In this document: piece by piece, positions 35,967 through 44,000 of the stretch
Layout: each line of letters opens with the position of its first letter
Numbering within the stretch: the first letter of the stretch is position 1
Assembly (NCBI GenBank): GCA_026414605.1
Contig: JAOAIP010000064.1
Coordinates: forward strand, 48,898 to 112,897
DNA from: Bacteroidia bacterium
GTDB taxonomy: Bacteria; Bacteroidota; Bacteroidia; B-17B0; Aurantibacillaceae
Reading direction: 5' to 3'
Length of the DNA: 64,000 nucleotides
Notes under the pieces: model-generated
What the model saw: the letters and a program-made list of their open reading frames with translations, nothing else
The model's database searches: none
What the model was told of the DNA's origin: nothing
Position numbers and translations under genes: made by a program

Positions 35967-36215
35967 GGGCGTGCCCCTCGCTCGTGGCTGTGCCACTTCG
36001 CTCGGGTCGGGCTGCTACGGGCTTCGCTATCGCTTCGGTAATCCCCTCGTCGCTTCGCTCCTCGGGGCAGTACCGGCTTCGCCGCCCTCCGCATCCCTCA
36101 CGCAACTCACCCCCTTCCCCTCTCTTTTGAAAAAGAGAGGGGCGATACGAAAATTGTTTTATTCAATTGTTCCCCTCTCTAATTCATTTAGAGAGGGGGA
36201 AATAAAGGGGGTGAG
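35967..36215 (+). repeat. GC-rich modular palindromic element, copy A
   Basis: This 249-bp block is strikingly GC-rich at its start in an AT-rich genome. The order of modules is GGGCGTGCCCCT, a GTGGC/GCCAC hairpin (35984-35996), CTCGGGTCGGGCTGCTACGG and the CTTCGCTATCGCTTCGG run, a CCCCTCG...CTCGGGG stem, and CGGC/GCCG with CCCTCCGCATCCCTCACGC. Then CTCACCCCC pairs with GGGGGTGAG (36207-36215) around two hairpins with CCCCTCTC arms. Copy B at 51718-52125 has the same backbone in the opposite orientation. A frame through it gives no real protein. Confidence 0.9.
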
Positions 36216-36254
36216 TAAATCACGCAAATTTAAGTTAAAAGTCAAAAGTAGAAA

Positions 36255-36384
36255 GTTTTTTCTGATCGTTGAATTTGATCTTTAAACCTAAAATCTTTAT
36301 TTCCAGAAAATTCAGTATAAAACTGACCGCCCAATACTCTGCTCTTTGCCAAGCAATGATATCTTCAAATCTCTGTATTTTCAT
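36255..36384 (-). pseudogene. Remnant of a four-helix-bundle (23S rRNA intervening-sequence type) protein gene
   Basis: Reading the minus strand from an ATG at 36384 gives MKIQRFEDIIAWQRAEYWAV, the typical start of the S23/IVP four-helix-bundle family (pattern FEDxxxWQxA). The family's next block, FSGNKDFRFKDQIQRS, follows in a different frame from about 36315 down to 36262, and the remaining ~70 residues are gone. So it is frameshifted and truncated. Its 3' end abuts AAAGTA-type repeats and the GC-rich element A. The function of intact members is unknown, although they often occur in mobile or intervening sequences. Confidence 0.7.
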
Positions 36385-36516
36385 ATTCTTCAAATTTAAC
36401 TTTCCACTTTCTACTAATAAAAGAGAGGAGTAAAAATTTTCAGTAATAGTGTAGAAAGATTTCCTAAAAACGACTAAAAAAATAATTTATTGTATGAAAG
36501 TCATAAATTAAATTCC

Positions 36517-36524
36517 TACATTTG
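36517..36524 (+). promoter_or_regulatory. -7 promoter motif for typA
   Basis: TACATTTG matches TAnnTTTG, 20 bp before the ATG at 36545. A TTG lies at 36490-36492, slightly farther than the usual -33 spacing. Confidence 0.6.
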
Positions 36525-36544
36525 CCGTCCTTTTTTAAAAGTAT

Positions 36545-38371
36545 ATGGAAACAAAAAACATTCGTAACATTGCAATTATTGCACACGTAGACCACGGAAA
36601 AACAACATTGGTGGATAAAATCTTAAAATCTTGTGAAGTTTTTAAAGATCACGAAACCCCTGGCGAACTGATCTTAGATAATAATGACTTAGAGCGAGAA
36701 AGAGGCATTACCATTATTTCTAAAAATGTATCTGTTCATTACAAAGGGCATAAAATTAATATCATTGATACCCCCGGGCACGCTGATTTTGGTGGCGAAG
36801 TAGAACGCATTATGAATATGGCAGATGGCGTATTGTTGTTGGTGGATGCTTTTGAAGGTCCTATGCCACAAACCCGTTTCGTTACCCAAAAAGCCATTCA
36901 AGCAGGTAAAAAAGCCATTGTGGTAATTAATAAAGTAGATAAACCCAATTGTACGCCCGATCAAGTAGTAGATGCTGTTTATGAACTCTTTTTTAGTTTA
37001 GATGCATCTGAAGAACAACTTGATTTTCCTATCGTTTATGGGTCTGCTAAACAAGGATGGATGGGACCCGATTATAAAAATCCTACATCCGACATCACTT
37101 ATTTGCTGGACACCATTATTGATAAAATCCCTGCTCCACAAGTAAATGAGGGAACATTACAAATTCAAATTTCCTCTTTAGATTATTCATCTTATATTGG
37201 TAGAATTGCCATTGGACGCGTGTTTAGAGGGGTTATTAAAGAAAATATGCCTGTAAGTGTTATCAAACGTAATGGTACGATTCAAAAAGCCAGAATTAAA
37301 GAACTCTTTGTATTTGATAAATTAGGTAAAATAAAAGTATCAGAAGTGCCAACGGGCGATATATGTGCATTTACAGGTATTGATAATTTTGAAATTGGTG
37401 ATACAATTGCCGATTTTGAAAATCCTGAAGCACTGCCACCTATACATATTGATGAACCAACAATGAGTATGTTATTTACTATCAATAACTCTCCTTTTTT
37501 TGGAAAAGAAGGAAAATTTGTAACCTCCCGACATTTGAGAGATAGATTGTATAAAGAATTAGAAAAAAATTTAGCATTACGAATAGAAGAAACGAATTCG
37601 CCCGATGCGTATTTAGTTTATGGAAGAGGAATTTTACACCTATCTATATTGATAGAAACAATGCGTAGAGAAGGATATGAACTTCAAGTAGGACAGCCCA
37701 AAGTGATTATCAAAGAAGAAAATGGCAAGAAAAAAGAACCTTTTGAATTACTTACTGTAGATGTACCTTCAGATTTGTCAGGAAAAGTAATAGATCTTGT
37801 AACTCAAAGAAAAGGTGTAATGATGAATATGCAAATTAAGGGAGATAGAACCCATTTAGAATTTGAAATACCTTCTCGAGGATTAATTGGTTTAAGAAAT
37901 CAAGTGCTAACGGCTACCGCAGGAGAAGCCGTAATGGCTCATCGCTTTATTGCCTTCAAAGAGTGGGCAGGAGAAATACCAATGCGTATTAATGGAGTAT
38001 TGGTTAGTAAAGAAACAGGTAAAGCCGTGGCATATAGTATAGATAAGTTGCAAGATAGAGGAAAGTTTTTTGTAGACCCAGGTGAAGATGTTTATACAGG
38101 AATGATTGTAGGCGAGCACATTCGTTCAGAAGATCTTGTTGTGAATTTATGTACAGAAAAAAAATTGACAAATATGCGTGCATCCGGATCAGATGAAAAA
38201 ATGCGTATTGCTCCAAAGATTAAGTTTTCATTAGAAGAAGCATTAGAATATATTCAAGCAGATGAATATGTAGAAGTAACGCCACAATCTATTCGTATGA
38301 GAAAAATTATTTTAGATGAAAACGAAAGAAAAAGAGTACAAAAATCTGCTTACGAAGGTATTAAAAATTAA
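36545..38371 (+). CDS. typA: Ribosome-binding GTPase TypA/BipA
   Basis: A translational GTPase of the EF-G superfamily that aids 50S subunit assembly and stress responses. Of 608 residues, the G domain is at 1-200 with [10 protein letters not shown] (G1), RERGITI (G2), [12 protein letters not shown] (G3), NKVDKP (G4) and GSAKQGW (G5). Domains II, III and V follow, and the unique C-terminal domain contains [21 protein letters not shown] and [15 protein letters not shown]. The length is normal for TypA. It is monocistronic, with its own -7 motif upstream and a palindrome-bearing gap downstream. Confidence 0.96.
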   Translation: METKNIRNIAIIAHVDHGKTTLVDKILKSCEVFKDHETPGELILDNNDLERERGITIISKNVSVHYKGHKINIIDTPGHADFGGEVERIMNMADGVLLLVDAFEGPMPQTRFVTQKAIQAGKKAIVVINKVDKPNCTPDQVVDAVYELFFSLDASEEQLDFPIVYGSAKQGWMGPDYKNPTSDITYLLDTIIDKIPAPQVNEGTLQIQISSLDYSSYIGRIAIGRVFRGVIKENMPVSVIKRNGTIQKARIKELFVFDKLGKIKVSEVPTGDICAFTGIDNFEIGDTIADFENPEALPPIHIDEPTMSMLFTINNSPFFGKEGKFVTSRHLRDRLYKELEKNLALRIEETNSPDAYLVYGRGILHLSILIETMRREGYELQVGQPKVIIKEENGKKKEPFELLTVDVPSDLSGKVIDLVTQRKGVMMNMQIKGDRTHLEFEIPSRGLIGLRNQVLTATAGEAVMAHRFIAFKEWAGEIPMRINGVLVSKETGKAVAYSIDKLQDRGKFFVDPGEDVYTGMIVGEHIRSEDLVVNLCTEKKLTNMRASGSDEKMRIAPKIKFSLEEALEYIQADEYVEVTPQSIRMRKIILDENERKRVQKSAYEGIKN

Positions 38372-38384
38372 TCTATAAAGGGCA

Positions 38385-38475
38385 TACTCATCCCCCTTTG
38401 GCGAGATACAATAGCACAGGATGAAGCCCTGTGTAGAAATACCCCAACATCTTTTTAAGCCCTGAAAGAGCGATT
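38385..38475. repeat. Palindrome-cluster repeat (CACAGGG/CCCTGTG family), copy 2
   Basis: In the 232-bp gap after typA. CACAGGATGAAGCCCTGTG (38415-38433) is an imperfect hairpin preceded by GATACAATAG and followed by AAGCCCTGAAAGAGC (38457-38471). Order and wording match the better-kept copy at 41081-41195. A CACAGATGG piece follows near 38515. Confidence 0.75.
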
Positions 38476-38603
38476 TTATTAAAGCATTTAGGATTAGAAA
38501 AAACAAATAAAACACAGATGGTACAGTTTTTCGGATAATTATAATAGTGATTATCTGTAAAATGTGGTTTAAAGATTTTAGGAATTAAATAATAGAATCA
38601 ATA

Positions 38604-39395
38604 ATGAAAAGATATTTATACATAAGTATTGTTTTATTTCTTATTACATCTTGTAATAATTATAATCGTTTGTTGAAGAGTACAAATTATGAATTAAAGT
38701 TAGAGAAGGCCAATCATTATTATGAGAAAAAAAATTATGTAAGAGCACAACAATTGTATGAGGAATTAATCCCCATTTTTAAGGGAAGTGATAAATCAGA
38801 AGAGATTTATTATCGCTATACTTGGACGCATTTTTATACGGGAGATTATCAATTGGCTCAATTTCACTTCAAAAATTTTGTTCGTCAATTTCCTGAAAGC
38901 CCCAAAGCAGAAGAGTGCTATTTTATGAACGGGTATTGTTATTACTTAAACTCACCCAAATATTCTCTTGACCAAACAGCCACTATCAATGCCATCAAAG
39001 AAATGCAGGGGTTTATTGACAATTATCCTGAAAGCAAATGGGTAGATAGTGCAAATACAATTATTTCTATTTTACATCATAAATTAGAGAAAAAAGAATA
39101 TGAAATTATCAAACAATACCGTTTATTAGATGATTACAAAGCAGTCATTACTGCCGGAAATAATTTTCAAAAAGATTATCCCGATTCTGAATTCAATGAG
39201 GAAATTCGCTATTGGGTGATAGAAGCCGCTTATTTATTGGCTGTAAATAGTATTCCTGAAAAGAAAAAAGAACGATTAGAAAAAGTTGGAGAGTATTATT
39301 TAAAATTTGTAAATTTGCACCCCCAAAGTAAATATCTCAGAGACGCAGAAAGATATTATAATCGGGCAAAAAAAGAATTAGACCTAATCCAATAA
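38604..39395 (+). CDS. bamD: Outer-membrane assembly lipoprotein BamD
   Basis: A lipoprotein of the BAM complex that inserts beta-barrels in the outer membrane. The protein has 263 residues. The lipobox ends LITSC, with Cys17 as the lipidated residue. TPR-type helical repeats follow, beginning ANHYYEKKNYVRAQQLYEEL, with TGDYQLAQFHFKNFVRQFPESPKAEECYFM in the second repeat, a BamD/YfiO signature. The gene is 28 bp upstream of rpoZ on the same strand, the usual Bacteroidota arrangement. The Bacteroidota form has a Tyr-rich first half. The outer-membrane proteins encoded nearby (PorV and the PorV/PorQ-like barrel) would depend on it. Confidence 0.92.
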   Translation: MKRYLYISIVLFLITSCNNYNRLLKSTNYELKLEKANHYYEKKNYVRAQQLYEELIPIFKGSDKSEEIYYRYTWTHFYTGDYQLAQFHFKNFVRQFPESPKAEECYFMNGYCYYLNSPKYSLDQTATINAIKEMQGFIDNYPESKWVDSANTIISILHHKLEKKEYEIIKQYRLLDDYKAVITAGNNFQKDYPDSEFNEEIRYWVIEAAYLLAVNSIPEKKKERLEKVGEYYLKFVNLHPQSKYLRDAERYYNRAKKELDLIQ

Positions 39396-39423
39396 TTTAT
39401 TCAAACATTAAAATTCAAAATCT

Positions 39424-39750
39424 ATGGCAATAGACATCACAAAAATTAAAGCAAACCCTTCTATCATTACAAGAGATGTAAGACAATTTGATGCTCAAAC
39501 AGGCAATATCTATGAAGCATTAGCCATTATCAGCAAAAGAGCCAATCAAATTAATTCTGAATTAAAAGAACTCATTAAAGAAAAATTAGAAGAATTTAAA
39601 GATTCTAATGATACATTAGAGGAAGTGATTGAAAATCCTGAACAAGCCAGTGTTGCAATTGCTTTTGAAAAATTACCAAAACCTACCAATATCGCTATTG
39701 AAGAATTTTTAGAAAATAAAATATACTATCGTTACCCAGAAAACAAATAA
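39424..39750 (+). CDS. rpoZ: RNA polymerase omega subunit family protein
   Basis: A small RNA polymerase subunit that helps hold the beta' subunit. Of 108 residues, the omega signature region is TGNIYEALAIISKRANQINSELKELIKEKLEEF, where IYEAL...SKRANQI corresponds to the conserved helix of RpoZ. The N-terminus (MAIDITKIKANPSIITRDVR) matches the Bacteroidota form, which is longer than the E. coli protein's core. It lies between bamD and a strong terminator, closing that operon. Assignment relies on the helix and the gene order; it is divergent from classical omega. Confidence 0.85.
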   Translation: MAIDITKIKANPSIITRDVRQFDAQTGNIYEALAIISKRANQINSELKELIKEKLEEFKDSNDTLEEVIENPEQASVAIAFEKLPKPTNIAIEEFLENKIYYRYPENK

Positions 39751-39772
39751 AAAAACGATTATAGAATACTTT

Positions 39773-39807
39773 AAAAACTCGTTGTCTTTATGATAACGAG
39801 TTTTTTT
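39773..39807 (+). terminator. Rho-independent terminator after rpoZ
   Basis: AAAAACTCGTT (39773-39783) pairs with AACGAGTTTTT (39795-39805), with an 11-base loop, and runs into a T-rich tract. It closes the bamD-rpoZ unit. Confidence 0.88.
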
Positions 39808-39887
39808 ATTTTTTGAAAATTGAGTTTGTAATTTATTGTTGAATTAAATTAAAAATTACAAGAAAATGTTTTGATAAATGTGAATGT

Positions 39888-40937
39888 ATGAATAAACCAG
39901 ATATAAGACATATTAATTTTGAACAATTACAAGATTGGGTAATAGCACAAGGATTGCCCAAATACAGGGCTCAACAAATTTATGATTGGTTATGGTTAAA
40001 AAACGTTGCTTCTTATGATGAAATGACAGATATCCCAAAAACATTAAGACAACAATTAGCAGAACATTTTGATATTAAAAATATCCAAACACAAAGCATT
40101 CAGATAAGTAAAGATAAGACCATAAAATGTGCAATACGCTTATTTGATAATGCTGTAGTAGAAAGTGTATTGATACCTACTTCCAGTCGTGCTACGGCTT
40201 GTGTGTCATCGCAGGTAGGATGTAGTTTAGATTGTAAATTTTGTGCCACTGCCCAATTAAAAAGAAAAAGAAATTTGGACTATCAAGAAATTTATCAGCA
40301 AGTTTATTTTATTAAGACATTAGCCAAAGAAAAATATAATTTACCATTAACCAACATTGTATTTATGGGAATGGGCGAACCGTTGTTGAATTATTCCAAT
40401 GTTATGAAAAGTATAGAAATGATTACTTCGCCCAAAGGATTAGGAATGAGCCCACAAAGAATTACTGTTTCTACATCAGGTATTGCAAAGATGATTGTGA
40501 AGATGGCAGACGAACAAGTAAAGTTTAATTTAGCATTGTCTTTGCATTCTGCTATAGAAGAAAAAAGAAGACAAATAATGAGCATTAGTGAAAGTAATAC
40601 ATTAGAAATGTTAGCCAATGCTTTGCAGTATTTTTATGACAAAACAGGTACAAGACCGACATTAGAATATGTGATGCTTTATGAATTTAATGACAGTATA
40701 AAAGACGCAGATGCATTGGTGCAATTTTGTAGAAAAGTAAAATCAAAAGTTAATTTAATAGAATACAATCCTGTAGATAATTCCCCCTTTAAGAGAACAA
40801 CCAAAGAAAGATTAGAAAATTTTGTTCACTATCTTGAAAAAAATAAAATAATTGTAACCGTTAGAAAAAGTAGAGGAGATGATATAGATGCGGCTTGTGG
40901 ACAGTTAGTCAATAAAAATACATTAGCAGAAAGTTAG
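39888..40937 (+). CDS. rlmN: Dual-specificity 23S rRNA/tRNA C2-adenine methyltransferase RlmN
   Basis: A radical-SAM enzyme that methylates C2 of A2503 in 23S rRNA, and of A37 in some tRNAs. Of 349 residues, the cluster motif CSLDCKFCAT (CxxxCxxC) is at about 115-124. Other RlmN blocks are VSSQVGCS, NIVFMGMGEPLLNY and LALSLHSA. The second catalytic Cys is near the C-terminus in DIDAACGQL. The gene stands alone between the rpoZ terminator and a repeat-rich 519-bp gap. The start is the ATG that begins the conserved helix. Confidence 0.96.
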   Translation: MNKPDIRHINFEQLQDWVIAQGLPKYRAQQIYDWLWLKNVASYDEMTDIPKTLRQQLAEHFDIKNIQTQSIQISKDKTIKCAIRLFDNAVVESVLIPTSSRATACVSSQVGCSLDCKFCATAQLKRKRNLDYQEIYQQVYFIKTLAKEKYNLPLTNIVFMGMGEPLLNYSNVMKSIEMITSPKGLGMSPQRITVSTSGIAKMIVKMADEQVKFNLALSLHSAIEEKRRQIMSISESNTLEMLANALQYFYDKTGTRPTLEYVMLYEFNDSIKDADALVQFCRKVKSKVNLIEYNPVDNSPFKRTTKERLENFVHYLEKNKIIVTVRKSRGDDIDAACGQLVNKNTLAES

Positions 40938-41040
40938 ATTGAAAAAAGAATGAAAGATTAAGATGAAGACACAGCATATTTTAAATTTCTGTTAACTATT
41001 CAGATACCTAAAATAAACCGCAAAGGGCACAAAGAAAATA

Positions 41041-41080
41041 ATTAGTTGAAAGTTGAAAGTTGAAAGTGAAAAGTAAAAAG
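41041..41080. repeat. AAGTTGAA short tandem tract
   Basis: Five to six units of AGTTGAAAGT/AGTGAAAAGT directly abut the palindrome cluster at 41081. It belongs to the same family as 20771-20840. Confidence 0.75.
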
Positions 41081-41195
41081 TCCGTCCCGTAGGGATAAAA
41101 TATGGGTAGCCCCGAAGGGGCAAAATACAATAGCACAGGGCAAAGCCCTGTGAAAATAAATCCATACATTTCAAGCCCTGAAAGGGCGACACCTA
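41081..41195. repeat. Palindrome-cluster repeat (CACAGGG/CCCTGTG family), copy 1
   Basis: Four hairpins lie in tandem: CCCGTAGGG near 41086-41094, GCCCCGAAGGGGC (41109-41121), CACAGGGCAAAGCCCTGTG (41134-41152, 8-bp stem) and GCCCTGAAAGGGC (41175-41187). Stems are perfect and loops have 3 bases. The same series is seen in weaker form at 38385-38475 and as traces near 1045. Short-repeat tracts flank it on both sides. Confidence 0.85.
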
Positions 41196-41220
41196 TAAGG
41201 AAGAAAGTAGAAAGTTAAAA

Positions 41221-41355
41221 GTTAAAAGTAGAAAGTATTAAAACGCTATATCATTATATTGAAAAATATTTCCTTTTACTTTCAAACTTTATACTTTCCA
41301 TTTTTCACTAATGTGCTCTTTGTGGTAAAATATAACCTGAATAGTAACAAAAAAT
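41221..41355. repeat. ~140-bp dispersed intergenic repeat, copy 2 (inverted)
   Basis: The reverse complement of this stretch aligns with 3195-3335, including the core TCATTATATTGAAAAATATT and TCCTTTTACTTTCAAACTTT. It begins with a GTTAAAAGTAGAAAGT short-repeat tract (41216-41237). Confidence 0.8.
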
Positions 41356-41398
41356 GTTTGCTATTAAAACTCTATCTATTTATACCCTACATTTATTG

Positions 41399-41406
41399 TA
41401 TCTTTG
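41399..41406 (+). promoter_or_regulatory. -7 promoter motif for the MBL hydrolase gene
   Basis: TATCTTTG matches TAnnTTTG, 50 bp before the ATG at 41457 and just after the dispersed repeat. Confidence 0.5.
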
Positions 41407-41456
41407 CGGCTACCTTATCAAACTAATCATTAACTCACTATTAATCATTATTTCCT

Positions 41457-42098
41457 ATGCAATTACATTCTTTTGTATTCGGTTACTTTCAAGAAAACAC
41501 TTATATTTTGTGGGATGAGACCAAAGAATGTGTTATAATAGATCCAGGAAATACTACCAATGAAGAAGATGCTATACTTTTTGATTTTATTCAAAAACAT
41601 CAATTAAAGCCCGTACGTTTGTTACTTACACACGGGCACATTGATCACATTGCAGGAAATGATGCAGTATTTACAAAGTATGGTTTATTGCCCGAGGTGC
41701 ACAAAGAGGACTTGTTTTTAATACAAGCCCACGAATGGACTGCTAAAATGTATGGTATTCCGTGTACGCCATCGCCTTTGCCCAATAGTTTTATTCAAGA
41801 CAAAAGCACTATTCGTTTTGGTAATTCTACATTATACACGCTGCACACTCCGGGGCATTCACCAGGGAGTATTACTTACTATTCACCAGAACATCAATTT
41901 GCAATTGTAGGCGATGTCTTGTTTTACGAAAGTATAGGTAGAACCGACTTGCCAAAGGGAGATTTTGAAACACTTAAACGATCCATTCATACTAAACTTT
42001 TCACTTTGCCTGATAATACTATAATTTACTCGGGGCACGGACCTAAAACAACTATTGGCCACGAAAAAAGATTTAACCCTTTTGTTGCAATCATTTAA
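41457..42098 (+). CDS. Glyoxalase-II-like MBL-fold hydrolase
   Basis: A 213-residue cytoplasmic metallo-hydrolase. Zinc ligands are in LLTHGHIDHIAGN (THxHxDH, about residue 60), LHTPGHSPGSITYY and IVGDVLF, with the last His in YSGHGPKTTIGHEK. This is the full glyoxalase-II-type set, in the short form without the C-terminal HAGH domain. Hydrolysis of a thioester such as a glutathione or bacillithiol adduct is the family expectation; the true substrate is not known. A small membrane-protein gene follows 8 bp downstream. Confidence 0.88.
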   Translation: MQLHSFVFGYFQENTYILWDETKECVIIDPGNTTNEEDAILFDFIQKHQLKPVRLLLTHGHIDHIAGNDAVFTKYGLLPEVHKEDLFLIQAHEWTAKMYGIPCTPSPLPNSFIQDKSTIRFGNSTLYTLHTPGHSPGSITYYSPEHQFAIVGDVLFYESIGRTDLPKGDFETLKRSIHTKLFTLPDNTIIYSGHGPKTTIGHEKRFNPFVAII

Positions 42099-42106
42099 TT
42101 CCACTT

Positions 42107-42466
42107 ATGAAGCGTCCTTGGTATATTACTATATTTTGTGTTTTAGGTTGGATATGGTTGTTAGTAATTTTTCCATCTGTGTTTTCACCTGAAACCAAAA
42201 AAATACATTTGCTATTGCCCAGTGTTTATGGGATTGTAGTGGCTTTTTTATTTATTGCTTGGGTAGGTGTGTGGCACTTAAAAAAATGGGGAATGGAACT
42301 TTTTTTTATCTTTTTATTTATCAAAACGTATTTGGATAATATAAGTCAATTTATTTCTCAACCGCATTCTAAAAGTATTCAATTTTCTGCAGGTTTTATA
42401 TTCTTTTTTATTTATGGTTTAATTATCACTATTTTGTATTACAATAAAATGCAAAAGGAATTATGA
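42107..42466 (+). CDS. Small membrane protein of unknown function
   Basis: I do not recognise this 119-residue protein. It shows four hydrophobic helices at about 7-27, 38-58, 64-82 and 94-113, with the third ending in KTYLDNISQFISQPHSK, the only polar loop. There is no signal peptide or motif. It begins 8 bp after the MBL hydrolase and is likely co-transcribed with it, converging on hemE. It could be an inner-membrane accessory or simply a conserved hypothetical. Confidence 0.65.
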   Translation: MKRPWYITIFCVLGWIWLLVIFPSVFSPETKKIHLLLPSVYGIVVAFLFIAWVGVWHLKKWGMELFFIFLFIKTYLDNISQFISQPHSKSIQFSAGFIFFFIYGLIITILYYNKMQKEL

Positions 42467-42522
42467 TAAATTTTTAAATGAGAAAACTAAACTTCAAATG
42501 TTGATTTAATACTACAAAGATA

Positions 42523-43551
42523 CTATACATTGCTTCTCTCAAACGAATGCACAATATCTACAAAAAGTTTTACTTTTTCTTTGTTTATATCAGGATAAAG
42601 CCCGTGTCCAAGATTGGCTATGTATGGCACAGAACTAAATGCTTGTAGCATTTTAATCGTTTCTTGTTCTATTGTTTTATCATCTGCATAAAGTAAACAA
42701 GGATCTGCATTTCCTTGAAGACATTTGCCTTTTAAGAGATGAATAGCCGTAGATGGTTCTATAGTCCAATCTAAACTCACTACATTGCAGGATAATTGCT
42801 GCACACTTTCTAATGCAAAATGTCCATCTTTTGGGAAAATGATAACAGGTACTTCTGTAATGGCATCGCAAATTTGCTTTAAGTAGGGAATACAAAATCG
42901 GTTGTAAAGATCTTTATTCAGTACACCTGCCCAAGAATCAAAGAGTTGGACAATATCTGCACCGGCTTGAATTTGATCTTTTAAATAATGGATAATAGAG
43001 TTGGTGATTTTCTGCAAAATCTGATGACTCAAATCAGGACGTGCATACAACCATTTTTTGGCGGTGCTAAATGTTTTACTTCCTTTTCCTTCGGTCATAT
43101 ATGCAAAGAGTGTCCAAGGGGCACCGCTAAATCCTATAAGAGGTACTCTGTTTTGTAATTGTTTTTTAGCCAGTTGAATAGCATTTAAAACGTAAACATA
43201 ATCTTCTGTTTGAGCAATACGGAGGTGTTGAATGTCTTGTTCGTGTTGAATGAATTTTGGGAAATAAGGCCCTTTTTCTTCTTGCATAGAGTAGGGCAAT
43301 CCCATTGATTCGGGGATAACTAAAATATCAGAAAAGATAATCGCCGCATCTACTTTTAAGATTTCAACGGGTTGTATGGTAACTTCTGCGGCTAAATCAG
43401 GGTTTTTGACAAACTCAATAAAATTTTTGGCTTTGCTACGAGTAAATCTATATTCAGGCAATACACGTCCTGCCTGACGCATTAGCCAGACAGGAATGTG
43501 CTTGTTTTTTTCACCACGTGCGGCTTTGAGAAGAAGATCGTTTTGGTACAA
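42523..43551 (-). CDS. hemE: Uroporphyrinogen decarboxylase
   Basis: Removes four carboxyl groups from uroporphyrinogen III to give coproporphyrinogen III in haem synthesis, in the cytoplasm. Of 342 residues, it has both signatures: PVWLMRQAGRVLPEYR near residue 20 and LIGFSGAPWTLFAYMTEG around 140. It also has the catalytic Asp in IFSDILVIPESMG and the C-terminal NLGHGLYPD. The full length is as expected. It starts 5 bp downstream of yajC, so the two are co-transcribed. Its product supports the cytochromes served by ccmCDE and the heme A synthase in the window. Confidence 0.95.
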   Translation of the reverse strand: MYQNDLLLKAARGEKNKHIPVWLMRQAGRVLPEYRFTRSKAKNFIEFVKNPDLAAEVTIQPVEILKVDAAIIFSDILVIPESMGLPYSMQEEKGPYFPKFIQHEQDIQHLRIAQTEDYVYVLNAIQLAKKQLQNRVPLIGFSGAPWTLFAYMTEGKGSKTFSTAKKWLYARPDLSHQILQKITNSIIHYLKDQIQAGADIVQLFDSWAGVLNKDLYNRFCIPYLKQICDAITEVPVIIFPKDGHFALESVQQLSCNVVSLDWTIEPSTAIHLLKGKCLQGNADPCLLYADDKTIEQETIKMLQAFSSVPYIANLGHGLYPDINKEKVKLFVDIVHSFERSNV

Positions 43552-43556
43552 AGTAA

Positions 43557-43880
43557 TTAGTTTTTAGTATTATCAACGCCATCAATAGTAATGGCAGATT
43601 TTACTACACGCATTCTTGAACCATCTTCTGTTTCTATCAATACAGTGGTTTCGTCGGTATCTACTACTTTTCCATAAATGCCACCGATGGTCAATATCTT
43701 ATCGCCTTTTTTCAAATTTTCTACAAATTTCTTTTGTTCTTTGGCTTTTTTCATCTGTGGTCTAATCATAAAGAAGTAAAATACTACGATGATAAGAATC
43801 AGTGGAAGCATTTGCATAATTGGGTTTCCAGGAGTCCCGCCTTGTGGAGGTGCCATTAGTACGATGAGTGAGTGTTGCAT
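43557..43880 (-). CDS. yajC: Sec translocon accessory subunit YajC
   Basis: An inner-membrane protein associated with SecDF and the Sec channel. Of 107 residues, one helix is at about 21-39 (IMQMLPLILIIVVFYFFMIRPQMKK), with the family motif FYFFMIRPQxKKxKE right after it. A small cytoplasmic domain follows (FVENLKKGDKILTIGGIYGKV). Length and motif fit YajC exactly. It is co-transcribed with hemE 5 bp downstream and lies 120 bp after the DUF1573 gene on the same strand. Confidence 0.95.
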   Translation of the reverse strand: MQHSLIVLMAPPQGGTPGNPIMQMLPLILIIVVFYFFMIRPQMKKAKEQKKFVENLKKGDKILTIGGIYGKVVDTDETTVLIETEDGSRMRVVKSAITIDGVDNTKN

Positions 43881-44000
43881 AATAGGTGTTTTTGATTGTT
43901 GATGATGATGGTTGGGTTTTTAATTGTTGTTGTGATTTTTTTAAGGGATTTTTTTGAATTAAAAATGGACTTTTTAAAGAAATTAGTGGTTATAGATTTT

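Noticed and set aside
35947..36285. 112-codon open frame on the plus strand reading LGSGCYGLRYRFGNPLVASLL
   Set aside because: It lies wholly in the GC-rich palindromic element. The same peptide is read from copy B (51863-52069, minus), but this follows from DNA identity and hairpin conservation rather than codon-level selection.
35853..36544. Origin of replication at the strand switch near 36 kb
   Set aside because: There is no dnaA, no DnaA-box cluster and no clear one-sided gene orientation; the gap is explained by the GC-rich repeat and a pseudogene.
41081..41195. Possible CRISPR array
   Set aside because: The hairpins differ from each other and there are no equal-length spacers or repeated identical units. 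No cas gene is near.
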